NCBI GenBank assembly: GCA_945980035.1
Contig: CAMFQG010000003.1
Coordinates: 1-38,287 of the forward strand
Length of the DNA: 38,287 nucleotides
Origin: an uncultured Clostridia bacterium
GTDB lineage: Bacteria > Bacillota > Clostridia > Oscillospirales > Acutalibacteraceae
Reading direction: 5' to 3'
A program made the translations under genes and the position numbers. The notes beneath the pieces were generated by a model. The model made no database searches, was not told the origin of the DNA, and saw only the letters and a program-made list of their open reading frames with translations. Shown here in pieces: positions 25,741 to 36,368 of the stretch; positions within the stretch are counted from its first letter, which is position 1, and each line of letters starts with the position of its first letter.

Positions 25741-26901
25741 TTATGCTCCTATCATTTTATCAATTTCTTTGTATATATCCATTAATTGATTACCGGAAAT
25801 TTCCCTGTCAAAGGATTTAGCTTTATTGATGCAGTTGTGTTTCATCTTTTCTCTTACGGGTTTGTCAAGTAACTTTGAAATTCCTTCTGCAAAACCGTTA
25901 TAGTCAAAGGGGTCTGCCAAATAACCTGTGATTTCAGGGATTACATAATCCTTGATTCCCTGAACAGAAGAGCCTACAACGGGAATACCGCCGGATAACA
26001 TTTCAATTCCTGCCAATCCTAAGCCCTCTCTGTTTGAGGGGATTACTCCTATATCCGAACAGGCTATTATCTGCGGTATATCTTTTCTGTAACCGAGAAA
26101 CATAACATTGACATCCAAGTCCTTTGCCAACTGTTTTAACTCCCCTGCTATACCGTCGCCCACAAGTCCTTTTCCGCAAATCAGATAAACTAAATTATTA
26201 TCCTTTAACTTGGACAATGCACGGATAACTACCTGATAGTTTTTTCTGTAGGATATTTCTCCCACAGAGAGCAATACAGTCTGATTTTCAGAAATTCCAA
26301 GCCTCTTTCTGTAGGCTGTCCTGTCAAATTTATCAAGTATGTATTTTTGTGTATCTACACCTACTCCGTTTATGTGATATACCAAAGGGGAGTGCATTTT
26401 CTTTGCCACAGTGAAATCTTCGTTGTTTATTGTAACGATTGCATCTGAAAAACGCGACATAAATGTTTCAATAGTGCGGTAAATTATATTCTGCTTTTTA
26501 CTTCCCTTTTCGTGAAAATAAAAGCCGTGTGTAGTGTAAATTACCTTTGTGCCTTTTTTTCTGTATTTTCTTGCCGCCATTCTTACAACAACGCCCGGTA
26601 TAGGGGTGTGGACAGCAATTAAATCAAAGTGCTGTTCCTTTAATAAAGCTGAAACCTGTTTGTAGGTTGTCAGAGTGCTTTTGCTGAAGGGGTTGTTAGA
26701 GGAGAAATCAATCTGATGAAATTCAGCCCCTAAGTTTTTAAAATATTCCACATTCATAGAAACGGTGTCATCATCGCCTATGCCGTTGGCGGCACAATGA
26801 ACATCGTACCCCAATTTCTGCAATATCTTTATATCCTGCAACAAAAATGCACGGACAAAACCTGTTAATGCAGTAATAATTAACGCTTTCTTTTTATACA
26901 T
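25741..26901 (-). CDS. Glycosyltransferase family 4
   Basis: FDLIAVHTPIPGVVVRMAARK, VIYTTHGFYFHEKGSKKQN, INGVGVDTQKY, VLLSVGEISYRKNYQVVIRAL, IPSNREGLGLAGIEMLSGGIPVVGS. Confidence 0.93.
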   Translation of the reverse strand: MYKKKALIITALTGFVRAFLLQDIKILQKLGYDVHCAANGIGDDDTVSMNVEYFKNLGAEFHQIDFSSNNPFSKSTLTTYKQVSALLKEQHFDLIAVHTPIPGVVVRMAARKYRKKGTKVIYTTHGFYFHEKGSKKQNIIYRTIETFMSRFSDAIVTINNEDFTVAKKMHSPLVYHINGVGVDTQKYILDKFDRTAYRKRLGISENQTVLLSVGEISYRKNYQVVIRALSKLKDNNLVYLICGKGLVGDGIAGELKQLAKDLDVNVMFLGYRKDIPQIIACSDIGVIPSNREGLGLAGIEMLSGGIPVVGSSVQGIKDYVIPEITGYLADPFDYNGFAEGISKLLDKPVREKMKHNCINKAKSFDREISGNQLMDIYKEIDKMIGA

Positions 26902-28189
26902 TAACTTTCCCCAACTTTACGTTTCTGTATTTTCGTTCTAACGCAATATAAATTCCAAAGGCAACAAGATAGGTGAGCAATTCCCCTGTTACGTAGAAAG
27001 AGTTTTCGGTAGAGCCTACCAATAAGAACACACACTGCATACCCAAGGAAATAAGACACAACTGTTTGTGGTCAGGATCTTTTATCCTGCGATACAGCAT
27101 AAATGTATGAACCAAAAGGAATAGAAATAATGAAAAAATTAATACTCCGCCGATAATACCTGTTTCAGCTAACAGTTGCAGGAAAATATTATGGGCATTG
27201 GAGATCCAGGAGGAAATTACGGAATTGTCAAAGGTACCCAAAGAATTTACATATGAGTTGTAGGAGCATAGTCCGTTGCCTATAATGGGGTGCTCTTTGA
27301 ACATATCCTGTGCCATTGGCCAGAGCAGAGAGGCCCGGTTACTCGTTACATCATCTGAGGTATCGGAAAACATTGTAGTAAATAATTTATCCAACATTCC
27401 CTGTACCTGTGGGATAAAGATGACGCTGATTATAAATAAAACAAAGAGTATGATTAGATATTTTCCGGCACGTTTAAATATCCTTGAATCCCTTTTATTA
27501 ACAATTATCGAGATTATCATTACAGCAATAGGAATAAGTACAGCAGTTCTTTTCCCGGTCAGGAAAATTGCCATAATATAAAATAATGATAATATCAAAT
27601 ATTTTACCTTAGATTTTTTAAGGTATTGGCTATAAGCAAAAACAAACCCCAGACTTGCACCGTATGCGGCGGCAAGTTTTTCTGCGAATAATCCGGAATA
27701 TACACCGGCAGATACTTCTTTGGCAATAGTTTCCTTTGCTGCGTCTAACAGTAAAAAGTTCAGCGGTCCTGTCATAAGATTAGGAATAATCAAATTTATA
27801 TACATTGACAGGACAAAAATGAAGATAACGATATTAAAAATCCCTATTAACCGTTCATAGAAAACGGCGTCAAAGGCGACTATTAATAAGGATGAAAAGC
27901 ACCAAAGAGAAATCAAAAGCGCATTTGCATCTTTATTATTTAAAACCAACGCAGTGACGGTAACATATATTAAAAAAGAAAACCACAGGACTTGCTCTAT
28001 AGTTTTAAAGGTAAGCTGTTTGCAGGCAATGATAGTAAACAGTAAAATACCAATCAGATATATTGCTCTAAAGAGAACATTATACCTCATTAGCGTTGTA
28101 TATGAATTTATCATTATTAAGCACAGCGGAAAAATAATTATAGAAGAAAGCCTTAGTTTATTAAATTTGATTAGCTCTGTATCAAACAT
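26894..28189 (-). CDS. wzy: O-antigen ligase/polymerase-type membrane protein (Wzy-like)
   Basis: Polytopic; MAQDMFKEHPIIGNGLCSYNSY and SNAHNIFLQLLAETGIIGGVLIF. Confidence 0.85.
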   Translation of the reverse strand: MFDTELIKFNKLRLSSIIIFPLCLIMINSYTTLMRYNVLFRAIYLIGILLFTIIACKQLTFKTIEQVLWFSFLIYVTVTALVLNNKDANALLISLWCFSSLLIVAFDAVFYERLIGIFNIVIFIFVLSMYINLIIPNLMTGPLNFLLLDAAKETIAKEVSAGVYSGLFAEKLAAAYGASLGFVFAYSQYLKKSKVKYLILSLFYIMAIFLTGKRTAVLIPIAVMIISIIVNKRDSRIFKRAGKYLIILFVLFIISVIFIPQVQGMLDKLFTTMFSDTSDDVTSNRASLLWPMAQDMFKEHPIIGNGLCSYNSYVNSLGTFDNSVISSWISNAHNIFLQLLAETGIIGGVLIFSLFLFLLVHTFMLYRRIKDPDHKQLCLISLGMQCVFLLVGSTENSFYVTGELLTYLVAFGIYIALERKYRNVKLGKVNV

Positions 28190-28190
28190 A

Positions 28191-29204
28191 CTATATTCTC
28201 CTGAATATGCAATACAATAATTTCCACCTTTTAGCCTTGATTAGTAAAAGCGGTATATTTTTTAATATTAAAGAACGGTTATTTTTTAATTTACCCGAGA
28301 ATTTTGTTTTGTTTACTATTTTTTTAAAGTATTCTTTTTCGCTTTCAACTGAAAGCAAGTTAACGGTTTCTTCCTTTTCAAATTGCCTACAGGATTGCCT
28401 TACATAGGAAATTAACATTCCCCCTAAGGTTATGAACATTCTTTTTTCTGTTTCGGTCAATTCAGTGGCATCGCATTTTTTAAGCAAATCATTTCTAAGG
28501 TAATACTCCTGTTCCAAATCACGGAATTTAGACTTATCAAAACGGTGCATTACACTGTTTTGCCCTTGATAATAATTCACAAGGGAAAAATCTCGGTAAA
28601 GCATTTTTGCGTTGCTTTCAAGAATTGCAATCTGAAAATCAACGTCCTCACCGATATCTTTGCCTACAGGAAACTTAATGTTATTTGTCACTAAAAATTC
28701 TCTGCTAATCAGTTTTCCCCAGCAGAAGTTCATATAAGTTGTGGAGGCTAATGTTTTATACACATCTGTTGCTGACAATTCGCCGTTTTTAAATGGGGAA
28801 ATCCTGTAATTACTTTGAGGATTAGGATATACAACATTGTAGGCAAAAGCGACCATATCCCAATTTTCAGAAAGAAAACTGTTTACGTTTTTACTCCAGC
28901 CTGTTTCAAGCCAGTCGTCGGAATCAAGAAATAGTATATACTTGCCCTGTGCGTTCTCAATTCCAACATTACGTGCAACAGAAACTCCTTCGTTTGTCTT
29001 GTGAATTACACGGATATTGCTGTATTCATTCTCATATGCTTTGCATATTTCGTATGTATTGTCGGTACTTTCGTCATCAATTATTATTATCTCCCTATTA
29101 TCGGCAAATTCATTGATAATTGATTTTAAGCAGCGGTCAATAAAATTTTCTGCATTATATGCAGGAATAATAATACTAAGAAGTATATTGTCTTTTACTT
29201 CCAT
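28191..29204 (-). CDS. Glycosyltransferase family 2
   Basis: LSIIIPAYNAENFIDRCLKSI, EIIIIDDESTDNTYEICKAY, GVSVARNVGIENAQGKYILFLDSDDWLE. Confidence 0.94.
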   Translation of the reverse strand: MEVKDNILLSIIIPAYNAENFIDRCLKSIINEFADNREIIIIDDESTDNTYEICKAYENEYSNIRVIHKTNEGVSVARNVGIENAQGKYILFLDSDDWLETGWSKNVNSFLSENWDMVAFAYNVVYPNPQSNYRISPFKNGELSATDVYKTLASTTYMNFCWGKLISREFLVTNNIKFPVGKDIGEDVDFQIAILESNAKMLYRDFSLVNYYQGQNSVMHRFDKSKFRDLEQEYYLRNDLLKKCDATELTETEKRMFITLGGMLISYVRQSCRQFEKEETVNLLSVESEKEYFKKIVNKTKFSGKLKNNRSLILKNIPLLLIKAKRWKLLYCIFRRI

Positions 29205-30157
29205 CTGTTAGTTCTCCTGTATATCAGTTTAAGCATAAAGGGTAAATAAAAATAAAAAAACAGTCCTAATTTGGTTTTTCTGCGGACCTTTTTATTTTTT
29301 AAGGTTTTACGGCCGTATTTTTCTATGCCGTTTTTTGCCTGCTTTATATATCGGGCGTATTCCTCTGTATCGGGGGCGTTTAAAAATACCCTAAAGCATC
29401 CTACAGTGTAATATGCCTCAGCCGCTTCCTTTAACTCCTTGCTTTGTGAATTGGCATAATTAATAAGTTCCTGACAAATATCCAAAATTCCGCAGTCTTT
29501 TATGGAAAATTGCTGTGTTGTGATGCTGTTTTCCCTGTGAACATATCCGTATAATTTTGAGGGAATATACACTATTTTGTCTGCCTGTTCAAATACTCTG
29601 TGCATCATCTGCACATCTTCAAAAATAATGCCTTTTTTAAATTGAACCTTATCAAAAAAAGCTCTTTTGTAAAGCTTGCCCCAGGCTGATACAAGAAAGG
29701 ACTTTTGATACCACATTTCCTCAATTGCATCAAAGGGAGAGAATACTCTAATATCATTACTACTTTGGTAATTCCATTTCTGTCCGTTAAAAATATGTAC
29801 AGGGTCGCAAATTGCAATATCGCAGTTATGTTCTGTAGCATTTTTCAGCAGGGTGCTGATGTAATCGCAGGCAATACGGTCGTCGCTGTCGATAAATGTT
29901 ACCCATTCGCCTTTGGCAAATTTCAATCCGTAATTTCTTGCGTCTGATAAACCGCCGTTTTCCTTGTGGAGAGAAACAGTCCTTTTGTCCTTTTCTGCCC
30001 AACTGTCGCAAACTGCTCCGCTGTTATCCTTTGCTCCGTCATCAACAAGTATAATTTCAATGTTTTTATAGTCCTGATTAACAACATCCTGCATACACAA
30101 ATCTAAATATTTTTCAACATTATAAACAGGAATAATTACGCTGATTAACGGTTCCAT
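29195..30157 (-). CDS. Glycosyltransferase family 2
   Basis: ISVIIPVYNVEKYLDLCMQDVVNQDYKNIEIILVDDGAKDNSG, GGLSDARNYGLKFAKGEWVTFIDSDD. Confidence 0.94.
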   Translation of the reverse strand: MEPLISVIIPVYNVEKYLDLCMQDVVNQDYKNIEIILVDDGAKDNSGAVCDSWAEKDKRTVSLHKENGGLSDARNYGLKFAKGEWVTFIDSDDRIACDYISTLLKNATEHNCDIAICDPVHIFNGQKWNYQSSNDIRVFSPFDAIEEMWYQKSFLVSAWGKLYKRAFFDKVQFKKGIIFEDVQMMHRVFEQADKIVYIPSKLYGYVHRENSITTQQFSIKDCGILDICQELINYANSQSKELKEAAEAYYTVGCFRVFLNAPDTEEYARYIKQAKNGIEKYGRKTLKNKKVRRKTKLGLFFYFYLPFMLKLIYRRTNRWK

Positions 30158-30185
30158 ATTTTTAACCCCTTTAGTTGAGAATCCT

Positions 30186-31421
30186 TTAACTTAAAAATAC
30201 TTCCTTGTATCGGTCACAAATATATTGCCAGCTGTAGGCGTCAGCAATTCTTTGCTTTGCCTTTTTGCCATATTCGGCGCAGATTTCAGCAGAAAATCCG
30301 TCAGCCTTGTCAATAAGTTTTGATAAATTGCCCTCTTCCTTTGTCCAGTAGATTGCATTATCCTCTGCTACTTCTCGGTTAAAGCCAACGTCCAACAGCA
30401 GGTTAAGCTCCGTAGAGCCTAAAGCCTCTAACAGGCTTGGATTTGTGCCTCCAACCTCATGGCCGTGGAAGTAGCCGTAGGCATTTTCTCTGATTTTCCA
30501 AAGTAATTCTTGGTCATAAACCGTACCTACAAATTTGATTCTGCTGTCCCTTTTAAAGTTTAGCCTTTGTTCAAGCTCATTAAGGAATTTCTCGTTTACG
30601 TTTGTTATAATAGCAAAATCTCTTTTGCTGTTGCTTTTCATATACTCACGAATCATAGTTTCGTAATTGTTTTCGGGAACAAATCTGCCCACAACAAGGT
30701 AATAATTTTTCTTTGACAGACCTTTTTCTTTGTACCAATTTTGCAGCTTTTCGTCATTATCTGCAAGGGTGCTTTTCTTTGTTTCAGCACCGTAGGCAAT
30801 AAAGGTAGTATTTGGATTTGCTCCTTTTATGCCCTTGCCGTCGTAGCATTTGTGGATATATTTTTCAATATTTACCGAGTCGCAAATGCAAAGGTCAGAC
30901 CACTTTACCATCATCTGTTCGGAAATTTTCCAATATTTCCTGATAGGTGCGCTCCACTTTGCTCTCATCCACTCGTGACCGTCAGGGTTAAGGTAAACCT
31001 TGCCCCCTAATTTATGTATCCTTTTATAATACTTCTTCATAAAAGGTCCGATTCTACAAGCCATTATATAAACGATAGGATGCTGAATATTGTTTATTTC
31101 AATATATTTGCAACATTCCTTTAATGCCTTTACGTCATAGTAAATCGCCTGTGCAGGGCCTAACTTTTGGGGAATATGGATTCTGAAGCAATGGGCGTTA
31201 TGATAAATAAACTCATTTTCGTTTATTATTTTTGCACCCTCTGTTGTATAGGGATCCATACAGCCCTCGCCGTTTGCCTTGCAGGCAACGTGATACTTTA
31301 GACTGTTGTCACTTTGATGATATTCGGTTAACTTGTTTATAAAGGTTTCGTATCCTCCGTAAGCCCCCAAAGACTTTGCGCCTACAAGAAATACGTGCTG
31401 TGTATTGGTAGCAGATTGCAT
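30186..31421 (-). CDS. DUF1972/GT4 glycosyltransferase, beta-1,4-rhamnosyltransferase (Cps2T/WchF)-like
   Basis: HVFLVGAKSLGAYGGYETFINKLTEY, LNPDGHEWMRAKWSAPIRKYWKISE, GRFVPENNYETMIREYM, YFHGHEVGGTNPSLLEALGS. Confidence 0.88.
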   Translation of the reverse strand: MQSATNTQHVFLVGAKSLGAYGGYETFINKLTEYHQSDNSLKYHVACKANGEGCMDPYTTEGAKIINENEFIYHNAHCFRIHIPQKLGPAQAIYYDVKALKECCKYIEINNIQHPIVYIMACRIGPFMKKYYKRIHKLGGKVYLNPDGHEWMRAKWSAPIRKYWKISEQMMVKWSDLCICDSVNIEKYIHKCYDGKGIKGANPNTTFIAYGAETKKSTLADNDEKLQNWYKEKGLSKKNYYLVVGRFVPENNYETMIREYMKSNSKRDFAIITNVNEKFLNELEQRLNFKRDSRIKFVGTVYDQELLWKIRENAYGYFHGHEVGGTNPSLLEALGSTELNLLLDVGFNREVAEDNAIYWTKEEGNLSKLIDKADGFSAEICAEYGKKAKQRIADAYSWQYICDRYKEVFLS

Positions 31422-31434
31422 TTACATTCTCCTA

Positions 31435-32043
31435 TCAAAATTTGAAAGTATCTTTAATTCCAAGCCATTTTTGGTCTTTTTCAGATAGATTTAAAGGTGT
31501 GCCGTCTGTTAAGCGGTAGTTTCCTACCTGACAGTTGCCCTGATAATCGCCCACTGTTTGAGGCCACTCTATGCCGATTTCGGGATCATTCCAAGCAAGA
31601 CCGCCCTCGTCGTTGGGGTGATAGAAGTCGTCGCATTTATAGCAAAACTCCGCTGTGTCGGACAGCACTAAAAATCCGTGAGCAAAGCCCTTTGGAATTA
31701 AAAACTGCTTTTTGTTTTCCTCTGTTAGTTCAACACCGTACCATTTTCCGTAGGTTTTGGAATCTGCCCTTAAATCAACCGCAACGTCAAAAACAGAGCC
31801 TTTGATTGCACGGACAAGCTTTGTCTGGGGAAATTCCTTTTGAAAGTGAAGTCCTCTGAGCACACCCTTTGTACTCATACTTTGATTGTCCTGCACAAAG
31901 GTGATGTTAATTCCTGCCTCTTTCATATCGTTTTCGTTGTAGGTTTCCATAAAATATCCGCGATTATCTCCGAATACCGACGGGGTAATAACGCAAAGGC
32001 CCTCTATTCCGCCTACGTTTTTTTCAACAGTAATCTTTCCCAT
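31435..32043 (-). CDS. rmlC: dTDP-4-dehydrorhamnose 3,5-epimerase
   Basis: GYFMETYNENDMKEAGI, FVQDNQSMSTKGVLRGLHFQ, VRAIKGSVFDVAVDLRADS, LIPKGFAHGFLVLSDTAEFCYKCDDFYHP. Confidence 0.95.
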   Translation of the reverse strand: MGKITVEKNVGGIEGLCVITPSVFGDNRGYFMETYNENDMKEAGINITFVQDNQSMSTKGVLRGLHFQKEFPQTKLVRAIKGSVFDVAVDLRADSKTYGKWYGVELTEENKKQFLIPKGFAHGFLVLSDTAEFCYKCDDFYHPNDEGGLAWNDPEIGIEWPQTVGDYQGNCQVGNYRLTDGTPLNLSEKDQKWLGIKDTFKF

Positions 32044-32054
32044 AGTTTTACCTC

Positions 32055-32945
32055 TTAATAATCTATCTCTTTTAAATATCTTTTTAGTGCGTCCTGCCAG
32101 GTTGGAAGCGGTGTAAAGCCCTTTTCCGCAAGCTTGCTTTTATCAAGCCTTGAATTGAAAGGACGCTTTGCCTTTGAAATTCCGTATTCCTCTGTAGTAA
32201 CAGGCAATACATTTGTTGTGTAGCCTGCCTGCTTAAATATTTCTACCGCAAAGTCATACCAGCTGATATATCCGCCCTCATTTGTTGCGTGATAATATCC
32301 GTATTTTTCGCTTTCAACCATATCTACAAGTAGTCTTGCAAGGTCATAAGTATATGTGGGCGTACCGATTTGGTCATTAACAACCTTTAAGGTGTCAAAT
32401 TTTTTGCCAACATTCAGCATAGTTTTGATAAAGTTATTTCCGTTGATGCCGAACACCCAGGCTATGCGCACAATAAAGTACTTGTCAAGAATTTCGCTGA
32501 CATTGAGTTCACCCTGCAACTTGCTTTCACCGTAAACATTCAGCGGTGCGTAGTCCTTGCAATCAGCCTTCCAAGGCTCAGTGCCCTGTCCGTCAAATAC
32601 ATAGTCGGTGCTAATGTAAATCATTTTGCAGTCCGTTTCTTTGCAGGCCTTTGCAATATTCTTGGTGCCGTCAACATTGATAGCCATTACCTTCGGCTTG
32701 TTTTCCCTGTCCTCTGCATTGTCAACGGCTGTCCATGCGGCACAATGAATCACAGCGTCAGGCTTGATATTATTAATTGTATCGAGTACGGCCTTTTCAT
32801 CGGTAATGTCAAGCTTTGTGTATGACATATCAAGAGGTACAGACTCTAAAATATCAGAGCCTATACCTTCGTGATTTCTTTTATTAAGTTCAAGCATTAC
32901 ATCGTATCCAAGCTGTCCGCCTACACCTGTAACTAAAACCTTCAT
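32055..32945 (-). CDS. rmlD: dTDP-4-dehydrorhamnose reductase
   Basis: MKVLVTGVGGQLGYDVMLELNKR, MIYISTDYVFDGQG, YGESKLQGE. ATG at 32945; the ORF track start at 33062 overlaps rmlB. Confidence 0.95.
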   Translation of the reverse strand: MKVLVTGVGGQLGYDVMLELNKRNHEGIGSDILESVPLDMSYTKLDITDEKAVLDTINNIKPDAVIHCAAWTAVDNAEDRENKPKVMAINVDGTKNIAKACKETDCKMIYISTDYVFDGQGTEPWKADCKDYAPLNVYGESKLQGELNVSEILDKYFIVRIAWVFGINGNNFIKTMLNVGKKFDTLKVVNDQIGTPTYTYDLARLLVDMVESEKYGYYHATNEGGYISWYDFAVEIFKQAGYTTNVLPVTTEEYGISKAKRPFNSRLDKSKLAEKGFTPLPTWQDALKRYLKEIDY

Positions 32946-32946
32946 T

Positions 32947-33966
32947 TTATCTGTCCTTGTACATTTTTTCGTAGTAATTCTGATATTCACCGCTGATGAT
33001 AGTTTCCCACCATTCTTTATTATCAAGATACCACTGAATTGTCTTTTTGATACCGTCCTCAAACTTTGTTTCAGGCAACCATCCTAATTCATTGTGAATT
33101 TTTGTAGGGTCGATAGCATAACGCATATCGTGTCCCTTTCTGTCGGTAACATATGTGATAAGGCTCTCGGGCTTGCCAAGTGCCTTGCAAATAATCTTAA
33201 CAATATCAATGTTAGCCATTTCGTTGTGACCGCCAACATTGTAAACCTCGCCGACCTTACCCTTGTGAATGATTAAATCAATAGCCTTGCAGTGATCCTC
33301 AACATACAGCCAATCGCGAACATTCTCGCCCTTGCCATATACAGGTAACGGCTTGTCATTTAATGCATTTGCAATCATTAAGGGGATTAGCTTTTCAGGG
33401 AAGTGGTAAGGGCCGTAGTTGTTTGAGCAACGGCTGATTGTAACAGGAAGTCCGTATGTTCTGTGGTATGCAAGTACAAGCAAATCTGCTCCTGCCTTTG
33501 AAGAGCTGTATGGACTTGAAGTGTGAATAGGAGTTTCCTCAGTGAAGAATAAGTCAGGTCTGTCAAGTGGCAAATCTCCGTAAACCTCGTCGGTGGAAAC
33601 CTGATGATAACGTGTGATACCGTACTTTCTGCAAGCGTCCATTAAAACAGCAGTGCCCTTGATGTTTGTATCAAGGAAAATCTCAGGGTTTTCAATGGAA
33701 CGGTCAACGTGGCTTTCTGCTGCAAAGTTTACAACCATATCAGGTTTTTCCTCTTCAAAAAGCTTATATACAGCCTCTCTGTCAGTGATGCTTTCCTTAA
33801 CAAAACGGAAGTTAGGGTTGTCCATTACAGGCTCAAGGGTAGAAAGATTACCTGCATATGTCAGGCAGTCAAGACAAATGATTCTGTAGTCCGGATATTT
33901 GTTAAGCATATGGAACACAAAGTTTGAGCCGATAAAGCCTGCTCCGCCTGTTACGATAATTGTCAT
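32947..33966 (-). CDS. rmlB: dTDP-glucose 4,6-dehydratase
   Basis: IIVTGGAGFIGSNFVFHML, NFAAESHVDRSIENPEIFLDTN, YHQVSTDEVYGDL, SSSKAGADLLVLAYHRTYGLPVTISRCSNNYGPYHFPEKLIPL. Confidence 0.97.
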   Translation of the reverse strand: MTIIVTGGAGFIGSNFVFHMLNKYPDYRIICLDCLTYAGNLSTLEPVMDNPNFRFVKESITDREAVYKLFEEEKPDMVVNFAAESHVDRSIENPEIFLDTNIKGTAVLMDACRKYGITRYHQVSTDEVYGDLPLDRPDLFFTEETPIHTSSPYSSSKAGADLLVLAYHRTYGLPVTISRCSNNYGPYHFPEKLIPLMIANALNDKPLPVYGKGENVRDWLYVEDHCKAIDLIIHKGKVGEVYNVGGHNEMANIDIVKIICKALGKPESLITYVTDRKGHDMRYAIDPTKIHNELGWLPETKFEDGIKKTIQWYLDNKEWWETIISGEYQNYYEKMYKDR

Positions 33967-33979
33967 AATACTGTTCTCC

Positions 33980-34867
33980 TTAGTCTATGTATTTTCCTTC
34001 AAGTACATCCATCAAATATTGTCCGTACTGATTCTTCTTAACTTCCTCATAAACCTCAAGCACCTGCTCTTTGGTAATCCAGCCGTTAAGATAGGCTATT
34101 TCCTCAAGACAGGCTATTTTTCTGTGCTGATGAGTTTCAACGGTATATACAAAGTTTGTAGCCTCTACTAAGCTTTCGTGAGTACCTGTGTCAAGCCATG
34201 TAAAGCCCTGACCTAAAAGCTCAACATTCAGCTTGCCCTCTTCAAGATAAATTTTGTTAAGGTCGGTAATTTCCAGCTCACCGCGGGCAGACGGCTTTAA
34301 ATTTTTTGCATACTCTACAACCTTGTTGTCGTAGAAGTAAAGACCTGTTACGCAGTAGTTTGACTTTGGTTTCTGTGGTTTTTCTTCAATGGAAATTGCC
34401 TTGCCGTTTTTGTCAAATTCAACAATGCCGAAACGCTCCGGGTCGTCAACATAGTAGCCGAATACCGTAGCACCTTTACCGCTTTGAGCATTTGTGACAG
34501 CTTCTTTCAGCCTTTTTTTCAGTCCGTGACCGGCAAAGATATTATCGCCCAGTACCATAGCAACACAGTCGTCGCCGATAAAATCTGCACCGATAATAAA
34601 TGCCTGAGCAAGTCCGTCAGGAGATGGCTGTACTTTATATGAAAGGTTTACACCGAATTGATGACCGTCACCTAAAAGTGCCTCAAAGCGAGGAGTGTCC
34701 TGAGGGGTAGAGATGATTAAAATATCACGAATACCTGCATTCATAAGCACAGACATTGGATAGTAAATCATCGGCTTGTCGTAAACCGGCAACAGCTGTT
34801 TACTTGTTACCTTTGTAAGAGGATAAAGGCGGGTTCCGCTTCCTCCTGCTAAAATTATACCTTTCAT
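33980..34867 (-). CDS. rmlA: Glucose-1-phosphate thymidylyltransferase
   Basis: [69 protein letters not shown]. Confidence 0.97.
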   Translation of the reverse strand: MKGIILAGGSGTRLYPLTKVTSKQLLPVYDKPMIYYPMSVLMNAGIRDILIISTPQDTPRFEALLGDGHQFGVNLSYKVQPSPDGLAQAFIIGADFIGDDCVAMVLGDNIFAGHGLKKRLKEAVTNAQSGKGATVFGYYVDDPERFGIVEFDKNGKAISIEEKPQKPKSNYCVTGLYFYDNKVVEYAKNLKPSARGELEITDLNKIYLEEGKLNVELLGQGFTWLDTGTHESLVEATNFVYTVETHQHRKIACLEEIAYLNGWITKEQVLEVYEEVKKNQYGQYLMDVLEGKYID

Positions 34868-34879
34868 AAAAACCTCCTT

Positions 34880-36331
34880 TTACATTGAGCCTTCCTTTTT
34901 AAATACCACCGCTATTGTTTTAAACAGTATTTTTATATCAAGACCGATAGTCCATTGGTTAATATAATCTGTGTCAAGCTTTACCACTTCTTCAAAGTCG
35001 GTAATATTGCTTCTTCCGCTTACCTGCCACATTCCCGTAACTCCGGGCTTTGTAGCAAGCCTTGCCCTGTGGTGAAGCTCATATTTTTCCCATTCATCAA
35101 CTGTAGGAGGTCGAGTGCCTACAAGACTCATATCACCCTTCAGTACGTTTATGAACTGCGGAAATTCATCCAAGGACCAGTCACGGATAATATTGCCGAT
35201 ACCTTTCTTTTTAGTGCCGTCAGGCAATATTTTGCATCCGATAATACGTGGGTCCCATTCAGCCTTAAACATCATTCCGTCGGACATAATATTGTCCTCT
35301 ATAAGCTCTTTCTTTCGCTCTTCAGCGTCCATATACATACTTCTGAACTTGTACATTTTGAATTTTTTACCGTTTTTGCCGATTCTTTCCTGTTTAAAAA
35401 ATATAGGTCCGGGGGATTTTATGTAAATAATAGGGCCTAATATCAGACAGAGGAACAAAGTGGCAATACAGCCAAATAACCCTCCGATAATATCCATAGT
35501 ACGTTTTAAAAACAGCTGTCCGGGAGTTGCAAAGTTTATGCTTGTAGTAAGCACGTTGTATTGACCGAATTTCTCAACAATTTGATTTATTCCCGACTTG
35601 CGGTGCTGTGAACCGATGTTCGTGTGGACTACTACACCCATTTCTATAAATTTTTCAAAAAGATTGTCAAAATTCTTGTAATCCTGAGGAAGATCAATGA
35701 ACACTTCATCAACCCATTGACGGCAAACGTAGCTTGTAACATTACCGATATTGGCAACTACCTTTACTCCTCTGATTTTTTTGCCCACCAAATCCTTATC
35801 AATGACTGCAATGCCTGCAATACGGAAAGAATTAAAGTTGTATTTTTCAATGCTTTTTACAATGGAGGAAACATTTTTTTCCGTTGTAATAATAAGCAAT
35901 GACCGTTTGTTTGTTTTGAAAAAACCTTTTCTTGCGATTTTTTTCCACAACACCCTGGTAACGTAGCTTAGCACCAGGTAAAAACCGCCCATTAAAAACA
36001 GAGTTATCTTTGAGTAGTTATTGTTGTCTAAAATAGCATAGGCGTAAAAAACTACTACCAATTCCACAAGGCAAACGTGCTTTAATGTTATAGCAAATTC
36101 TTTATAAAAGCCTCTGCGTAAAACGTGCTTCAGAGTTTCCGAGAACACATGGACTAATATATCAACAAGGGTAATAAATACAGAGAGATGTATAAAAATT
36201 TTATCTGAAAAATCAAGACCGAAATATTTTGAAACAATAATTGCGCCCCAGGAAGCAAGGTGTAAACATAGTAGATCTATCAAAAGAAAGTCTAAGTGTT
36301 TTACCCAGTTTGGGGAGCTCTTTTTATACAT
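34880..36331 (-). CDS. Polyprenyl-phosphate sugar phosphotransferase (initiating EPS transferase, WbaP/CpsE-like)
   Basis: N-terminal TM region; KRTMDIIGGLFGCIATLFLCLILGPIIYIKSPGPIFFKQERIGKNGKKFKMYKFRSM, DEFPQFINVLKGDMSLVGTRPPTVDE, KPGVTGMWQVSGRS. Confidence 0.94.
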   Translation of the reverse strand: MYKKSSPNWVKHLDFLLIDLLCLHLASWGAIIVSKYFGLDFSDKIFIHLSVFITLVDILVHVFSETLKHVLRRGFYKEFAITLKHVCLVELVVVFYAYAILDNNNYSKITLFLMGGFYLVLSYVTRVLWKKIARKGFFKTNKRSLLIITTEKNVSSIVKSIEKYNFNSFRIAGIAVIDKDLVGKKIRGVKVVANIGNVTSYVCRQWVDEVFIDLPQDYKNFDNLFEKFIEMGVVVHTNIGSQHRKSGINQIVEKFGQYNVLTTSINFATPGQLFLKRTMDIIGGLFGCIATLFLCLILGPIIYIKSPGPIFFKQERIGKNGKKFKMYKFRSMYMDAEERKKELIEDNIMSDGMMFKAEWDPRIIGCKILPDGTKKKGIGNIIRDWSLDEFPQFINVLKGDMSLVGTRPPTVDEWEKYELHHRARLATKPGVTGMWQVSGRSNITDFEEVVKLDTDYINQWTIGLDIKILFKTIAVVFKKEGSM

Positions 36332-36368
36332 TCTGTTTTACCTCCTTACTGATTTTTAGTTTATTATC